Of a stretch of DNA of 64,000 nt, positions 8,132 to 18,400 are shown one piece after another; the first letter of the stretch is position 1, and each line of letters opens with the position of its first letter. The stretch spans positions 62,001 through 126,000 of the forward strand of contig NZ_JAPDRJ010000005.1 of NCBI RefSeq assembly GCF_040706535.1. The letters are read 5' to 3'. A model generated the notes under the pieces. The model saw only the letters and a program-made list of their open reading frames with translations. It was not told where the DNA came from and did no database searches. The translations under genes and the position numbers were made by a program. The DNA comes from Lentisalinibacter orientalis (GTDB taxonomy: Bacteria > Pseudomonadota > Gammaproteobacteria > Steroidobacterales > Woeseiaceae).

Positions 8132-9169
8132 TCACCCCGGCGGGGCCAGTCCCGCCGTGTAATGCATGCGCCCGCCGGCATCGATCACGATGGCCTCGTA
8201 GCCGGGCAGCTCCTCGATGAGAGCCAGGCCGCGCTCGACCCCGAGCACGAATACCGACGTGGACAGGGCGTCGGTCAGTACGCCGTCCGGACCCACCACG
8301 GTCGCGCTGTAGACGCCACGGGCCGGCTCGCCGGTGGCGGGCGACAGGATGTGGTGGTAACGGACGCCGTCCTCCTCGAAGTAGCGCTCGTAGTCGCCGG
8401 ACGTGGAGATGGCCTCGTCCACCAGCGGCAGGCGCACGGCCACGCCCTCCTCGGAGCGGGGATCGCGCACGCCCACCACCCAGGGTTCCCCGCCCCGGTC
8501 GCCGAGCAGGCGGGAGTCGCCGCCCGCCGAAACGATGGCATGGCGGTAACCCGCCTCGGCCAGCACGGCGACGGCGCGCTCCACGGCGTAGCCCTTCGCG
8601 ATGCCGCCCAGGTTGATGCGCACGCCCTCCCGCTGGAAGCGGATGGCATGATCCTCCGGCACCAGCGTGACCAGGCGATAATCCAGGCGCCCGATCTCCT
8701 GCTCGATGGTGCCGGCGTCGGGCCTCCTCCCCGCGCGGTAGTCGTAGTGCTGGCCGACGCTGTCGTAGGTAATGTCGAAGGCGCCGTCGGTCAGGCGCGA
8801 CACGCGCAGGGCCGTCTCGACCAGGCCGTAGAGTTCCTCGCCCGCCGGCACCGGTCGCTCCGCCGCATCGCGGTTGATCCCGGAGATGCGGCTCTCGTCG
8901 ATATAGGTGCTCATGAGCTGCTCGATGCGGTCGATCTCGGCGATCGCCGCATCCACCGCCGCGGCGGCGGCCTGCCGGGACGCCTCGCCCTCCTCGTACC
9001 AGAGCCGGACACTGACGCGCGTGCCCATCATCGCCTCGCTGCGGTCCAGCCAGGCCGCCGCGGCCGGCTGGGCGAAGGCGAGGCAGGCCAGCAGGCACCA
9101 AAGCGCTGGTCCTGCCGTGCCGCGATGGGTATGCTCGGACCCCGGGACTGTTGCGGAGAGCCCGTCCAT
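8132..9169 (-). CDS. apbE: FAD:protein FMN transferase
   Basis: 345 residues from ATG 9169. After a signal peptide (ALWCLLACLAFAQPAAAA) the mature part begins WLDRSEAMMGTRVSVRLW, the ApbE N-terminal signature. NLGGIAKGYAVERAV and SAGGDSRLLG are the nucleotide-binding segments, and the metal-binding C-terminal motif is VLTDALSTSVFVLG. The enzyme covalently attaches FMN to threonine of periplasmic or membrane flavoproteins such as Rnf/Nqr subunits; no such target is in the window. There is no Cys lipobox. Its start codon overlaps that of the divergent lemA by two bases; no other start gives an intact signal peptide. Confidence 0.92.
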   Translation of the reverse strand: MDGLSATVPGSEHTHRGTAGPALWCLLACLAFAQPAAAAWLDRSEAMMGTRVSVRLWYEEGEASRQAAAAAVDAAIAEIDRIEQLMSTYIDESRISGINRDAAERPVPAGEELYGLVETALRVSRLTDGAFDITYDSVGQHYDYRAGRRPDAGTIEQEIGRLDYRLVTLVPEDHAIRFQREGVRINLGGIAKGYAVERAVAVLAEAGYRHAIVSAGGDSRLLGDRGGEPWVVGVRDPRSEEGVAVRLPLVDEAISTSGDYERYFEEDGVRYHHILSPATGEPARGVYSATVVGPDGVLTDALSTSVFVLGVERGLALIEELPGYEAIVIDAGGRMHYTAGLAPPG

Positions 9170-9761
9170 GTCTGGATTCCTCATATTCCTCGGCCTGATC
9201 GTCGTTGTCGCCGTCTTCGGCATCGGCATCTACAACCGGCTCGTCAACTCGCGTAACCGGGTGAAGAACGCCTTCGCCCAGATCGACGTCCAGCTCACGC
9301 GCCGTTACGACCTGATACCGAACCTCGTCGAGTCGGTAAAAGGTTACATGAAACACGAGCGTGAGACCCTCGAGGCCGTCATCAGTGCCCGCAATGCCGC
9401 CGCCTCCGGGCTGACGGCGGCGAAGGCCGACCCGGCCAACGCCGACGCCATCAAGCAACTGGCGGCCGCCGAGGCGACGCTGGGCGGCGCGCTCGGGCGC
9501 CTGTTCGCCCTGGCCGAAGCCTATCCGGACCTGAAGGCCAACGAGAACATGCTGCGCTTCCAGGAAGAACTCGCCAGCACCGAAAACAAGGTGGCCTTCG
9601 CCCGCCAGGCGTTCAACGACGCGGTGCTCACCTACAACAACACCCGCGAGAACTTCCCGAACAACATCGTCGCCGGCATGTTCCGTTTCGAGGCGGCTTC
9701 CTTCCTGGACATCGAGTCCGAGGAGAAGCGCACGGTGCCGGAGGTCTCGTTCACCGGATGA
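9168..9761 (+). CDS. lemA: LemA family protein
   Basis: 197 residues. An N-terminal membrane helix (residues 3-21, FLIFLGLIVVVAVFGIGIY) is followed by the LemA signature YNRLVNSRNRVKNAFAQIDV and RRYDLIPNLVESVKGYMKHE. The rest is helical, as in the family four-helix fold. LemA proteins are membrane-anchored with the helical domain outside the membrane; their role is poorly understood. The gene is followed after 32 bases by an M48 protease gene, a pairing seen in many bacteria. The ATG at 9168 shares two bases with the apbE start on the other strand. Confidence 0.95.
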   Translation: MSGFLIFLGLIVVVAVFGIGIYNRLVNSRNRVKNAFAQIDVQLTRRYDLIPNLVESVKGYMKHERETLEAVISARNAAASGLTAAKADPANADAIKQLAAAEATLGGALGRLFALAEAYPDLKANENMLRFQEELASTENKVAFARQAFNDAVLTYNNTRENFPNNIVAGMFRFEAASFLDIESEEKRTVPEVSFTG

Positions 9762-9793
9762 GCGGGAGCGGCGCAGCCCGCTGAGTAGCCGCC

Positions 9794-11731
9794 GTGAATT
9801 TCTTCGAGGCCCAGGACCGCAGCCGGCGCACCAGCCGCTGGCTCGTGGCCGTCTTCCTGCTCGCCACCGCCGCCATCATCGCGGCGGTGACCCTGATCGT
9901 GGCGGCGGCGCTCGCGCTGATGCAACCCGAAGGCGCGGCCGGCCTGATCCATGGCGGCCGGCTGTCCGCGAACGCCGGCCTGCTCGGCACGGTCGCGCTG
10001 GCCACGGGCGGCGTGATCGGGCTGGCCAGCCTGTACCGCACGGCACGGCTCTCCGACGGCGGCGGCCAGGTGGCGCGCGAACTCGGCGCGACACCGGTGC
10101 CCACCGACGTGCAGGACCCGCTGCGGCTGCGTCTGCGCAACGTCGTCGAGGAGATGGCGATTGCCTCCGGTGTGCCGGTGCCGGAAATCTACGTCCTCGA
10201 GGAGGAGCCGGGCATCAACGCCTTCGCCGCCGGCTTCAACCCGGGCGATGCGGCGATCGCCGTCACCCGCGGGACGCTCGAGACGCTGGACCGGGACGAG
10301 CTGCAGGGCGTGGTCGCCCACGAATTCAGCCATATCATGAACGGCGACATGCGTCTGAATATCCGCCTCATGGGGCTGCTGTTCGGCATCCTCGCCATCG
10401 CGCTGGCCGGCCGCATGGTGCTGCGCGGCACCCGCCACGTGCGCCTCGGCAGCCGCTCCGGGCGGGGCGGTGCGCCGGTCGTGCTCGTCATCGGCGTGGG
10501 GCTGTTCCTCATCGGTTCCATCGGCGTGCTGTTCGCCCGCCTCATCAAGGCGGGCGTCTCCCGGCAGCGGGAGTATCTGGCGGATGCCTCGGCAGTGCAG
10601 TTCACCCGCCAGACGCAGGGCATCGCCGGCGCGCTGAAGAAGATCGCGGCCGCGAGCGCCGGTTCGCGTTTCCGCGCCGCCGACCCCGAGGAGGTGAGCC
10701 ACATGCTGTTCGCCTTCGGCGGCCGGTCGTTCACCCGTCTGATGGCCACCCATCCGCCGCTCGAGAAGCGCATCCTCGCCCTCGATCCCTCCTTCGACCC
10801 GGACAGCCTGGCCGATATCGCAGCGGGCGCAGGAGCCGCGGACGAAGAGGGCCGGGTAGCCGGTCTCGCGGCGGGTGCGGCGGGCGGCGCCGAAATACCC
10901 CTGGATGCCGAGCGCATCACCGCGAGCATCGGCAATCCGGGTGACGAGCAGGTGGCGTTCGCCGGCCGCCTGCGGCGCACGATTCCGGAAGAGGTGCACC
11001 ATGCGGCACACTCCCGCGACGGCGCCGTGCTGCTCGCACTGGCACTGGTCCTGCACGCCGAACCGGCAGCGAGACAACGCCAGCTCGCACTGCTGCAGAG
11101 CCGTATCGGCGAGGCCCGAACCCGGCGCGTGGAAAGGCTGCACGAGGACTGCGCCGCCCTGGGTCCCCTCTACCGCCTGCCCCTGCTCGAACTCGCCTTC
11201 CCGGCCCTGAAGGACCGGCCGCAGGCTCAGCTCGCCTTCCTGGTCGATCTCGGCGAGGAACTCACCACACTCGACGGCGCGCTCGATTTCTACGAATACT
11301 GTTTCACCCGGACGCTGCGGGGACACCTGTCCGAGGCGCTGGCGCCCCGCGCGGAGGCACGGCGGGACGGTACGGACATCGGCCGCCGCAACGCGCGCGC
11401 CGCGGTGCAGCGGCTGCTCGCCACGGTGGCGGCGCACGGCGCACGCAGCGAGGAGTCGAGCCGGCGCGCCTACGAGGCCGGCATCGCCACGCTGGACGGC
11501 GACTGGCCGCCCTATCGACCCCTTGCCGAGTGGCAGCGGGAACTGGACGCCTCGCTGCAGATTCTGCGCCACCTCTCCGGCCGCGCCCGGCGCCGCGTGG
11601 TGGTGGCGCTGATCGCCGTGATCCGGCACGACCGGCGCACCACCCTGGCCGAAGCGGAACTCCTCCGCGCCGTGTGCGCCATGCTGGACTGCCCCCTGCC
11701 GCCGCTGGCCGCGGAGGTGGCGGAGCACTGA
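9794..11731 (+). CDS. M48-family metalloprotease with long C-terminal extension
   Basis: 645 residues from GTG 9794. Membrane helices near 15-42 and 58-78 precede the catalytic domain, whose zinc motif HEFSH is at residues 176-180 with the downstream ligand segment SRQREYLADASAVQFT. Two more membrane helices lie between. This first half (to about residue 350) matches HtpX/M48B proteases. The last ~300 residues are an added, mainly helical, soluble region (ERITASIGNPGDEQVAFAGR onward) of unknown function, making the protein more than twice the usual HtpX length. It is co-directional with lemA. Confidence 0.9.
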   Translation: MNFFEAQDRSRRTSRWLVAVFLLATAAIIAAVTLIVAAALALMQPEGAAGLIHGGRLSANAGLLGTVALATGGVIGLASLYRTARLSDGGGQVARELGATPVPTDVQDPLRLRLRNVVEEMAIASGVPVPEIYVLEEEPGINAFAAGFNPGDAAIAVTRGTLETLDRDELQGVVAHEFSHIMNGDMRLNIRLMGLLFGILAIALAGRMVLRGTRHVRLGSRSGRGGAPVVLVIGVGLFLIGSIGVLFARLIKAGVSRQREYLADASAVQFTRQTQGIAGALKKIAAASAGSRFRAADPEEVSHMLFAFGGRSFTRLMATHPPLEKRILALDPSFDPDSLADIAAGAGAADEEGRVAGLAAGAAGGAEIPLDAERITASIGNPGDEQVAFAGRLRRTIPEEVHHAAHSRDGAVLLALALVLHAEPAARQRQLALLQSRIGEARTRRVERLHEDCAALGPLYRLPLLELAFPALKDRPQAQLAFLVDLGEELTTLDGALDFYEYCFTRTLRGHLSEALAPRAEARRDGTDIGRRNARAAVQRLLATVAAHGARSEESSRRAYEAGIATLDGDWPPYRPLAEWQRELDASLQILRHLSGRARRRVVVALIAVIRHDRRTTLAEAELLRAVCAMLDCPLPPLAAEVAEH

Positions 11732-11879
11732 GGCCGGATCGCGGATCGCCGCCCGGCGAAATCGCGTATCATTCGCATCCTGTTGCCACTTCGATAATCA
11801 CTTCGTACCGGGGCGGCGGCCGCCTGCGGGAGGCCGCCGCCGAAATACCCGAACAGCGAATCAGAGAGCGAGCGAACCA

Positions 11880-12734
11880 ATGAGAATCCTGATGACCGCC
11901 TGGGTGTGCGCGGCCGTCCTGCTGGCCGGTGCCGCCCGGGCCGAGACGCCGGAAGAACAACGCCTCATCAACGCGACCGAAGTCCTGGAACAGCTGGCCG
12001 CCATCCCCGAGGACGGCATACCGCCGGCATTGCTCGGCAGCGCCTACGGCGTGGCCGTCATCCCGGACGTGCTGAAGGTGGGCCTCGTGGTCGGCGCCCG
12101 CTGGGGCAAGGGCGTCCTGGTGGTGCGCCAGCCCGACGGCCAGTGGAGTCAGCCGAGTTTCATCACCGTCACCGGCGGCAGCGTCGGCTGGCAGGCGGGC
12201 GCGCAGTCCTCGGACCTGATCCTGGTCTTCAAGAACCGCCGCGGTGTCGAGGGCATCACCAACGGCAAGCTGACCCTGGGTGCCGATGCCTCGGTGGCCG
12301 CCGGGCCGGTGGGCCGCTACACCTCCGCCAGCACCGACATTCGCCTCCGCTCGGAGGTGTATTCCTACTCGCGCACCCGCGGGCTGTTCCTCGGCGTGGC
12401 CGTCGACGGCGCCGCGCTCGGCATCGACCAGTCCGCCAACGCTGCCTTCTACGCGACGCCCGGCGTCAGTGCGGAGTCGATCTTCTCGGCCGACGGCGTC
12501 ACCGCCCCCGTGCAGGCGCGGCGCTTCGTCGCCACCCTCACCCGCCTGACGCCCGAGGACGGCACGGCGCTGCCGCCGCCGGCGCAGAACGCGGGCGGTG
12601 ACGGCGGACCGGCACCGGCGCGGGAAGGGCCGGAACCCGAAGTGCGCACCTATGGCATCGGCGACGGGGCCGGCGAGCCGCCGCCGCCCGAGGAAGAGCC
12701 GGAGACCTTCGAACCCGTCGAGCCCGACGAATAA
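11880..12734 (+). CDS. SYLF-domain (Ysc84-like) lipid-binding secreted protein
   Basis: 284 residues. A signal peptide ends AARAETP (residue ~21). Residues 25-210 are a SYLF domain: ALLGSAYGVAVIPDVLKVG, GARWGKGVLVVRQPDGQWSQ, and QSSDLILVFKNRRGVEGI. SYLF proteins bind phosphoinositides or other lipids; bacterial secreted versions are common but uncharacterised. The C-terminal 70 residues are Pro/Glu/Gly-rich and probably disordered (EPPPPEEEPETFEPVEPDE). The gene stands alone with 148 bases upstream. Confidence 0.92.
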   Translation: MRILMTAWVCAAVLLAGAARAETPEEQRLINATEVLEQLAAIPEDGIPPALLGSAYGVAVIPDVLKVGLVVGARWGKGVLVVRQPDGQWSQPSFITVTGGSVGWQAGAQSSDLILVFKNRRGVEGITNGKLTLGADASVAAGPVGRYTSASTDIRLRSEVYSYSRTRGLFLGVAVDGAALGIDQSANAAFYATPGVSAESIFSADGVTAPVQARRFVATLTRLTPEDGTALPPPAQNAGGDGGPAPAREGPEPEVRTYGIGDGAGEPPPPEEEPETFEPVEPDE

Positions 12735-12740
12735 AGCCGA

Positions 12741-12759
12741 CCGGCGGCAGCGCCGCCGG
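12741..12759 (+). terminator. GC-rich hairpin after SYLF gene
   Basis: An 8-bp perfect stem (ccggcggc / gccgccgg) with a 3-base loop starts six bases after the SYLF stop. No U-tract follows, so intrinsic termination is only possible. Confidence 0.35.
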
Positions 12760-12825
12760 CAGGTTCATCCAGGATCAGCAACGAGGGAGACGCGCCGACC
12801 GGGCGGCACCGTATCCGCGTTCCGC

Positions 12826-13323
12826 TCAGCCCTCTCCGGACCGGGTATCCCCGGCGCCGGGGTCGTCGCCAGGGGACTCGCCTGCCGGCGTCCCGCCGGG
12901 CTCCCCGGCCGCGGCCTCACCCGCCGGCGCGGTGGCGCCGCCCTCGATCAGCTGCCGCATCAGCTCCGCCTCCTCGGCACGGCGCTCGGCTTCCTCGGCA
13001 CGCTCGCGAGCCTCGTCGGCCGCGCGCTGCAGCGCCCGCAGCTCGTCGAGCTTGCGCTGGGACTGGGCCTCCAGTTTGCGCAGCCGCTCCTGCTCTTCTT
13101 CCACCGAGATGCGGTGTGCGGCCTCCCTCGCATTCTGGCATTCCGGGTCGCGCAGCGTGCGGGTACGGTCTGCGTTGCAGCGGGCCAGCGTCGCTTCGAG
13201 GGCGATCGGGTCGTCCAGGAAGTCGGCCGTGGTCCGGGGCGGGGGCTCGGGCACACAGCCCGCCGCCGCCAGGGCGGCGACGGTAAAAAACACTCTGCAG
13301 ATATGCGAGACAGGCGGTTTCAC
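12826..13323 (-). CDS. EexN-like lipoprotein
   Basis: 165 residues from GTG 13323, chosen because it places a normal lipoprotein signal (ICRVFFTVAALAAAGC) at the N-terminus; the frame is open further upstream but reads as non-coding. After the lipobox the segment FLDDPIALEATLARCNADR followed by RDPECQNAREAAHR has the two-Cys pattern of EexN (entry exclusion) lipoproteins of conjugative plasmids. The middle is a charged helix rich in Arg/Glu, and the tail is Gly/Pro/Ala-rich. No conjugation genes are nearby, so a role in entry exclusion is unlikely to be inferable from context. It converges on the SYLF gene. Confidence 0.7.
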   Translation of the reverse strand: MKPPVSHICRVFFTVAALAAAGCVPEPPPRTTADFLDDPIALEATLARCNADRTRTLRDPECQNAREAAHRISVEEEQERLRKLEAQSQRKLDELRALQRAADEARERAEEAERRAEEAELMRQLIEGGATAPAGEAAAGEPGGTPAGESPGDDPGAGDTRSGEG

Positions 13324-13533
13324 TGGTTTACGGATCTCTGCCCGGCGGCACGAAATGCGAAAAATACTAGCACGCAGGGCCGGCCGGTCCCGTGACGCAG
13401 GTCCCGCCCCGGCCATGACCGGATCTCCTCATCCGCCAACGCCACACGATACCGTCGAGCGATGGCGTCGGTTACCATTGGCCGACGTCGCCACGACGGC
13501 CGCCGCGGCAAGGGGGCCTTGCCGGGGAGCAAC

Positions 13534-15423
13534 ATGGCGGAGTCTGCTCGAAGCCAGTTCGGTCTGCTGCGGGAACGCCGGTTCCTGCCGTTCTTCGTCA
13601 CCCAGTTCCTCGGCGCGCTGAACGACAACGTACTGCGCAACGGGCTGATCTTCCTGCTCACCTTCCACGCCGTCAGCATCGCGGGGCTGGCGCCGTCGCT
13701 GGCGGTCAACCTGAGCGCCGCCCTGTTCATCCTGCCGTTCTTCCTGTTCTCCGCCCTCGCCGGGCAGCTCGCCGACAAGTATGACAAGGCGCTGCTCATG
13801 CGCCGGGTGAAGCTCGCCGAGATCGCCCTGATGCTCCTCGCCGCCTTCGCCGTCATCGCCGCCCACGGCGGCGCCCTGCTGGCGCTTGTTTTCCTGATGG
13901 GGCTGCAGTCCACGATGTTCGGTCCGGTGAAGTACTCGATCCTGCCCCAGACCCTCACCGAGAAAGAGATCGTCGGCGGCAATGCGCTGGTGGAGGGCGG
14001 CACCTATCTGGCCATCATCCTGGGACTCGCGATCGGCGGGCTCGCCGTCGCGGCCGGCGGCCCGGGGTCGGTGCTGCTCGCGCTGCTGCTGCTCGTCTTC
14101 GCGGTGGCCGGCTATGCCGCCTCACGCTTCATACCGGAGGCGCCGCCGCCGGAACCGGACCTGGTGCTGCGCTGGAATCCGTTGACCGAAACGCTGCGTA
14201 TCATGCGTTTCGCGGGCGAGGAGCGCAGCGTCCTGCTCGCCATCCTCGGCATCTCCTGGTTCTGGAGCTTCGGTTTCGTCGTCCTCTCGGAACTGCCGGT
14301 GTACGCCGCGGAGATCCTGCGCGGCGACCCGGGCGTCGCCACCGTCCTGCTGGTGGCCTTCGCCGTCGGCATCGCCCTCGGCGCCCTGCTCTGCGAGCGG
14401 CTGTCCGGGCGCCGCATCGAGCTCGGTCTGGTGCCGATCGGCGCGCTGGGCCTCACGGTGTGCGCACTGGACGTGTACCTCGCACACCCGACGGCGGTGG
14501 CGGCGGAGCAGGCCGGCATCGTCGCCACCTTCGCCCGGGAAGGCACCCTGCGCGTGTTCGTCGACTTCCTGCTGCTGGGCGCGTTCGGCGGCCTGTTCAG
14601 CGTGCCTCTGTACGCGCTGATGCAGGAGCGCAGCGCCGAGCGGCATCGCTCCCGGGTCATCGCCGCCAATAACATCATCAACGCCCTGTTCATGGTGCTC
14701 GCGGCCGTGCTGGCCCTGGCCGCGCTGGCCGCCGGCCTGACGCTGCCGGGGATGTTTCTGGTGCTCGCCGCGGTAAACGCCCTGGTGGCCGTCTATCTCT
14801 GTGTCACCCTGCCGGAATTCCTGCTCCGCGTCTGCGCCTGGCTGCTGGTGCACGTGATGTACCGGGTGCGGGTCCGGGGGCTCGAACACATCCCGGAGAC
14901 CGGACCGGCGGTGCTCGCCTGCAACCACGTCAGCTTCGTGGATGCGCTGATCATCGGCGGACTGGTGCGGCGTCCGGTGCGCTTCGTGATGCACCATCGC
15001 ATCTTCGCGGTGCCGGTGCTCTCCTACCTGTTCCGCGCCGCCCGCGCCATCCCCATCGCCTCGCGCCGGGACGACGAGGCCCTGCTCGAGGCCGCCTACC
15101 GCACCATCGACGACGAACTGGCGGCCGGCCACCTGATCTGCATCTTCCCGGAGGGCGCCCTGACCCCGGACGGCCGCATCGGGGAGTTCCGCCCCGGCAT
15201 CGAACGCATCCTGGCCCGGCGGCCCGTGCCGGTCGTGCCGATGGCGCTGCGGGGTCTCTGGGACAGCTGGTTCAGCCGCCGGGGCGGACGCGCGGTGCTG
15301 AAGAGGCCCCGTCGATTCAGGGCCCGGGTCGAACTGCAGGCGGCCGCGCCACTGCCGCCCGGGCGGGTCACGGCCCAGGGGCTGGAGATGGTCGTTCGGG
15401 CCCTGCGGGGAGCGGCTCGCTGA
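13534..15423 (+). CDS. MFS transporter fused to PlsC-type acyltransferase
   Basis: 629 residues from ATG 13534, preceded by GGGGAG. Residues 1-400 form an LplT-like major facilitator with 11-12 helices (QFLGALNDNVLRNGLIFLLT, KYDKALLMRRVKLAEIA). Residues ~430-629 are a glycerolipid acyltransferase with the catalytic NHVSFVD (HX4D) and the FPEGALTPDG motif. The architecture matches LplT-Aas minus the acyl-ACP synthetase part, suggesting lysophospholipid import and re-acylation at the inner membrane. The last 56 bases overlap, tail to tail, the end of the AAA/WD40 gene. Confidence 0.92.
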   Translation: MAESARSQFGLLRERRFLPFFVTQFLGALNDNVLRNGLIFLLTFHAVSIAGLAPSLAVNLSAALFILPFFLFSALAGQLADKYDKALLMRRVKLAEIALMLLAAFAVIAAHGGALLALVFLMGLQSTMFGPVKYSILPQTLTEKEIVGGNALVEGGTYLAIILGLAIGGLAVAAGGPGSVLLALLLLVFAVAGYAASRFIPEAPPPEPDLVLRWNPLTETLRIMRFAGEERSVLLAILGISWFWSFGFVVLSELPVYAAEILRGDPGVATVLLVAFAVGIALGALLCERLSGRRIELGLVPIGALGLTVCALDVYLAHPTAVAAEQAGIVATFAREGTLRVFVDFLLLGAFGGLFSVPLYALMQERSAERHRSRVIAANNIINALFMVLAAVLALAALAAGLTLPGMFLVLAAVNALVAVYLCVTLPEFLLRVCAWLLVHVMYRVRVRGLEHIPETGPAVLACNHVSFVDALIIGGLVRRPVRFVMHHRIFAVPVLSYLFRAARAIPIASRRDDEALLEAAYRTIDDELAAGHLICIFPEGALTPDGRIGEFRPGIERILARRPVPVVPMALRGLWDSWFSRRGGRAVLKRPRRFRARVELQAAAPLPPGRVTAQGLEMVVRALRGAAR

Positions 15424-18400
15424 CCAGGGCGGTGCCCGCCCGCAGGCGGTCCCGCCACTGCTCCACCAGCACGGCCGTCTCGCCCTGCAGCGGCGCCACG
15501 TCCGCCGCACCGAAGTCCACACCCGCCGGCCGCGGCGCGCCGTAGCCGGCCAGCACCCGCACCTTCTCGCCGTCGGCGCCCGCCACGCTCATGCCGCCGC
15601 GCACGACGGTGGCGGGCAGCAGCCGGGCCGACTCCGGCAGCAGCTGGAATACGGACAGGCGGTAACGATGCAGCCAGTGGCCGCTGCGGGCGACGAGGTG
15701 GTCGCCGTCGGCGCTGAACGCCAGCGAGGCCGCCGGCCCGGGCAACGGATCGGCCGCCCCCTTCAGCTGGCGATCGGCCATGTCCAGGAGTTGCAGCGCG
15801 CCCTCGGCGGTGGCGACGGCGAGGATGCCGCCGTCCGGGCCGGACGCCAGCGCCGAGACCGGCCCGGCGACGCCGGCCAGGCGTTCCAGCCGATCGTCGC
15901 CGGCCAGGCGCCACACGCTGCCCGACGCGTCGCCGAACAGGAATCCCTCGCCCCCAGGCAGGCTCTCGACTGCCGTGATCCGGGCGCCCGGCTGGCGCTC
16001 CGACAGCAGGGTGCCATCCCGGGCATCCCAGATCCGCAGATAGGGCCCGGCGATGACGGCGACCCGCCCGCCGTCGGCGGTCAGCGCCAGCGCGCTGACC
16101 GGATGGGCGCTCGGCTGCAGCGCGAGAAACGCTCTCGGTTCGCCCGTCCCCGCATCCCATACCCGCAGGCTCCCGTCGACGGCGGCACTGGCCAGCACGC
16201 GGCCGTCACGGCTGAACGCCGCGCAGCAGACCGCGCGGGCATGGCCGAAGTAGTCGACCTGATCCGCCGCCCGCTCGTCGGCACCGCCTTCGTCGCGGGC
16301 CTCGTCGCCGCGCTCTTCGCGGCCATTGCCATTGCTCCGGTCATCGCCGACCGACTGCAGTCGGAGGCTGCCGTCGCGGGTACCGACGGCCATCGTCTGG
16401 CCGTCCGGAGACAGCGCGACGGTCGTCACGGCACCCGCCGCGCCGCGGCCGACGGCCGACGGCGGGGGCGGCAGGCGCCACACACGTATCCAGCCCTCGC
16501 CCGGGCTGCCCGTCAGCGCGAGACGGTCCGCATCCCGGTGCGCCGCCCAGACCGGCTGGCCCGTCGCGAAGCCGCCCCGCAGCAGGGGCCCGGCCAGGGT
16601 CTCCAGATCCTCGCCCAGCAGCCGGAAGCCGGAGGCGGCCGACCCCACCAGGAGGCGGTCGCCGGTCTCGTCGAAACTCACCCGCCAGGGGCCCGGCCCC
16701 GGGAAGCTGCGCACACGCCCCGCCCCCTCGTCGCCCGCCCGCCACAGCATCAGGCCGCCGTCGGCGAGCTGCACGGCCAGGCGGCCGCCCCGCGAGTCGA
16801 AGTTCAGCGCGACGGGCTGGCCCGGCGGATCCAGCTCCGCGGCGGGCTGCTCGTCACCGAAACGCCAGATGCGCACGGCGCGGTCCGGATCGGCGACGGC
16901 CACCATCCGCCCGCCGGGCGCGATCGCGATGGCACTGTGGTCCACGCCGGCCGCCGTGGCACCCAGCTGCCGGCCTTCGATGAGATCGAAAGCCTCGACG
17001 GCCCGCTCGGGGCCGGCGCCCACCAGGGCGAGCATCTCGCCGTCCGACGACAGGGCGCTGAGCGTCGCTTCGCGGCCCACCCCCGGCAGCTCGACCGGAT
17101 CCCCGGTGGACAGCGTCCAGGCCTCGATGCCCGCAGCGCCGTGCACCAAGACGACCCGCTGATCCAGGACGAAGCCGATGATGCGGTCTTCCCGGGTGAT
17201 CGGCAGCGTGGACACGGGGCTGAGCGAGGCCAGATCCCAGACCCGGGCGGCCGCATCCCCTGCCGGCGGCACGGCGATGGCGTAGCGCCCGGCGGGGCCG
17301 AGGAACAGCGCCGATGCGGACTCCGGTATCGGGTCCTCGAGCGGCAACGGCGGTCCGCCCGGCGATCCGTCGGCCCGGACGTCGCCGAAATCGAGGCTCC
17401 AGCCCGCCAGCGCGCCGGTGACTCCGGGCACCCGATCGGCGACGGACAGCGTCCAGGTGCCGCCCCGCGGCTCGTCCGCCAGCGGCGCCAGCACGCCGCC
17501 CACTTCCGCCGTGAAGCGATGGCGCAGCGGCGACGCACCGGCGAGACCCGGCTGGAAGGTCACGCTCCGGCCCGAGGGCGCGGTCAGCGTGATGCTGAGG
17601 TCGAAGGGGCGGTCGTGATCGAGCTGGGCCTCCAGCACCAGATCGGCGCCGGCCCTGCCCTCGGCCGGCACCTGGCGGCGGCTGACCGCGGGCAGGAACG
17701 CGAGCGCCGTGGCATCCCAGGCGGGCTCGGCCACCGGCGGCAGGCGGTCGATGCGCCAGGCGTGCACGCTGTTGCCGCGCACGGCGATCAGCCGGCTCCC
17801 GTCCCGGTCGAGCACCGCCTGATCGAAGCCGCGCGGCACGCGCAGCGTCGCCGCCAGCAGATCGTAGTCCGCGCCGATGAGCGCGGCCGCCCTCCGCCGC
17901 CGCTCCACGGTGGGCTCCACCAGCGAGCGAAGCCTGGCCAGCAGGGCGGCGTCGCGCTCGTGGCGGAACTCGGCCGCCAGCGCCCTGCGGTCCCAGAATT
18001 CGGCCACCAGCTGGTCCGCCACCGGCTCCGCGCCGGGCAGCGTCCGCAGCAGCTCGTCTGCCGCCTCCACGGCGGTGACGTCCGTGGCGCCGCGGCTCAG
18101 GCGGGTGAGGTAGTCGAGGAACATGCGGTCCGCGCTGGCCCCATGGCCCGGCAGCCGGGAGAGCGTCTCCCACGCCTGCCGTGCCTCCGACAGGGTCGCG
18201 GTGGCCGAGGTCAGGACGGCGGTCCACGGACGCGGCAGGAACTGGGTGTACCAGATCGGGATCAGGATGGTGAGCAGCACCGCCGCCGCCACCGCGCTGA
18301 TGCGCCGCCAGCGGAAAGGCAGCTGCTCGTTGGCCCAGCGCGCGGTGAATACCTGATGGTAGAGCCGGCTGCGGACGGCCAGCGTGCCGCCCCTCGTCGG

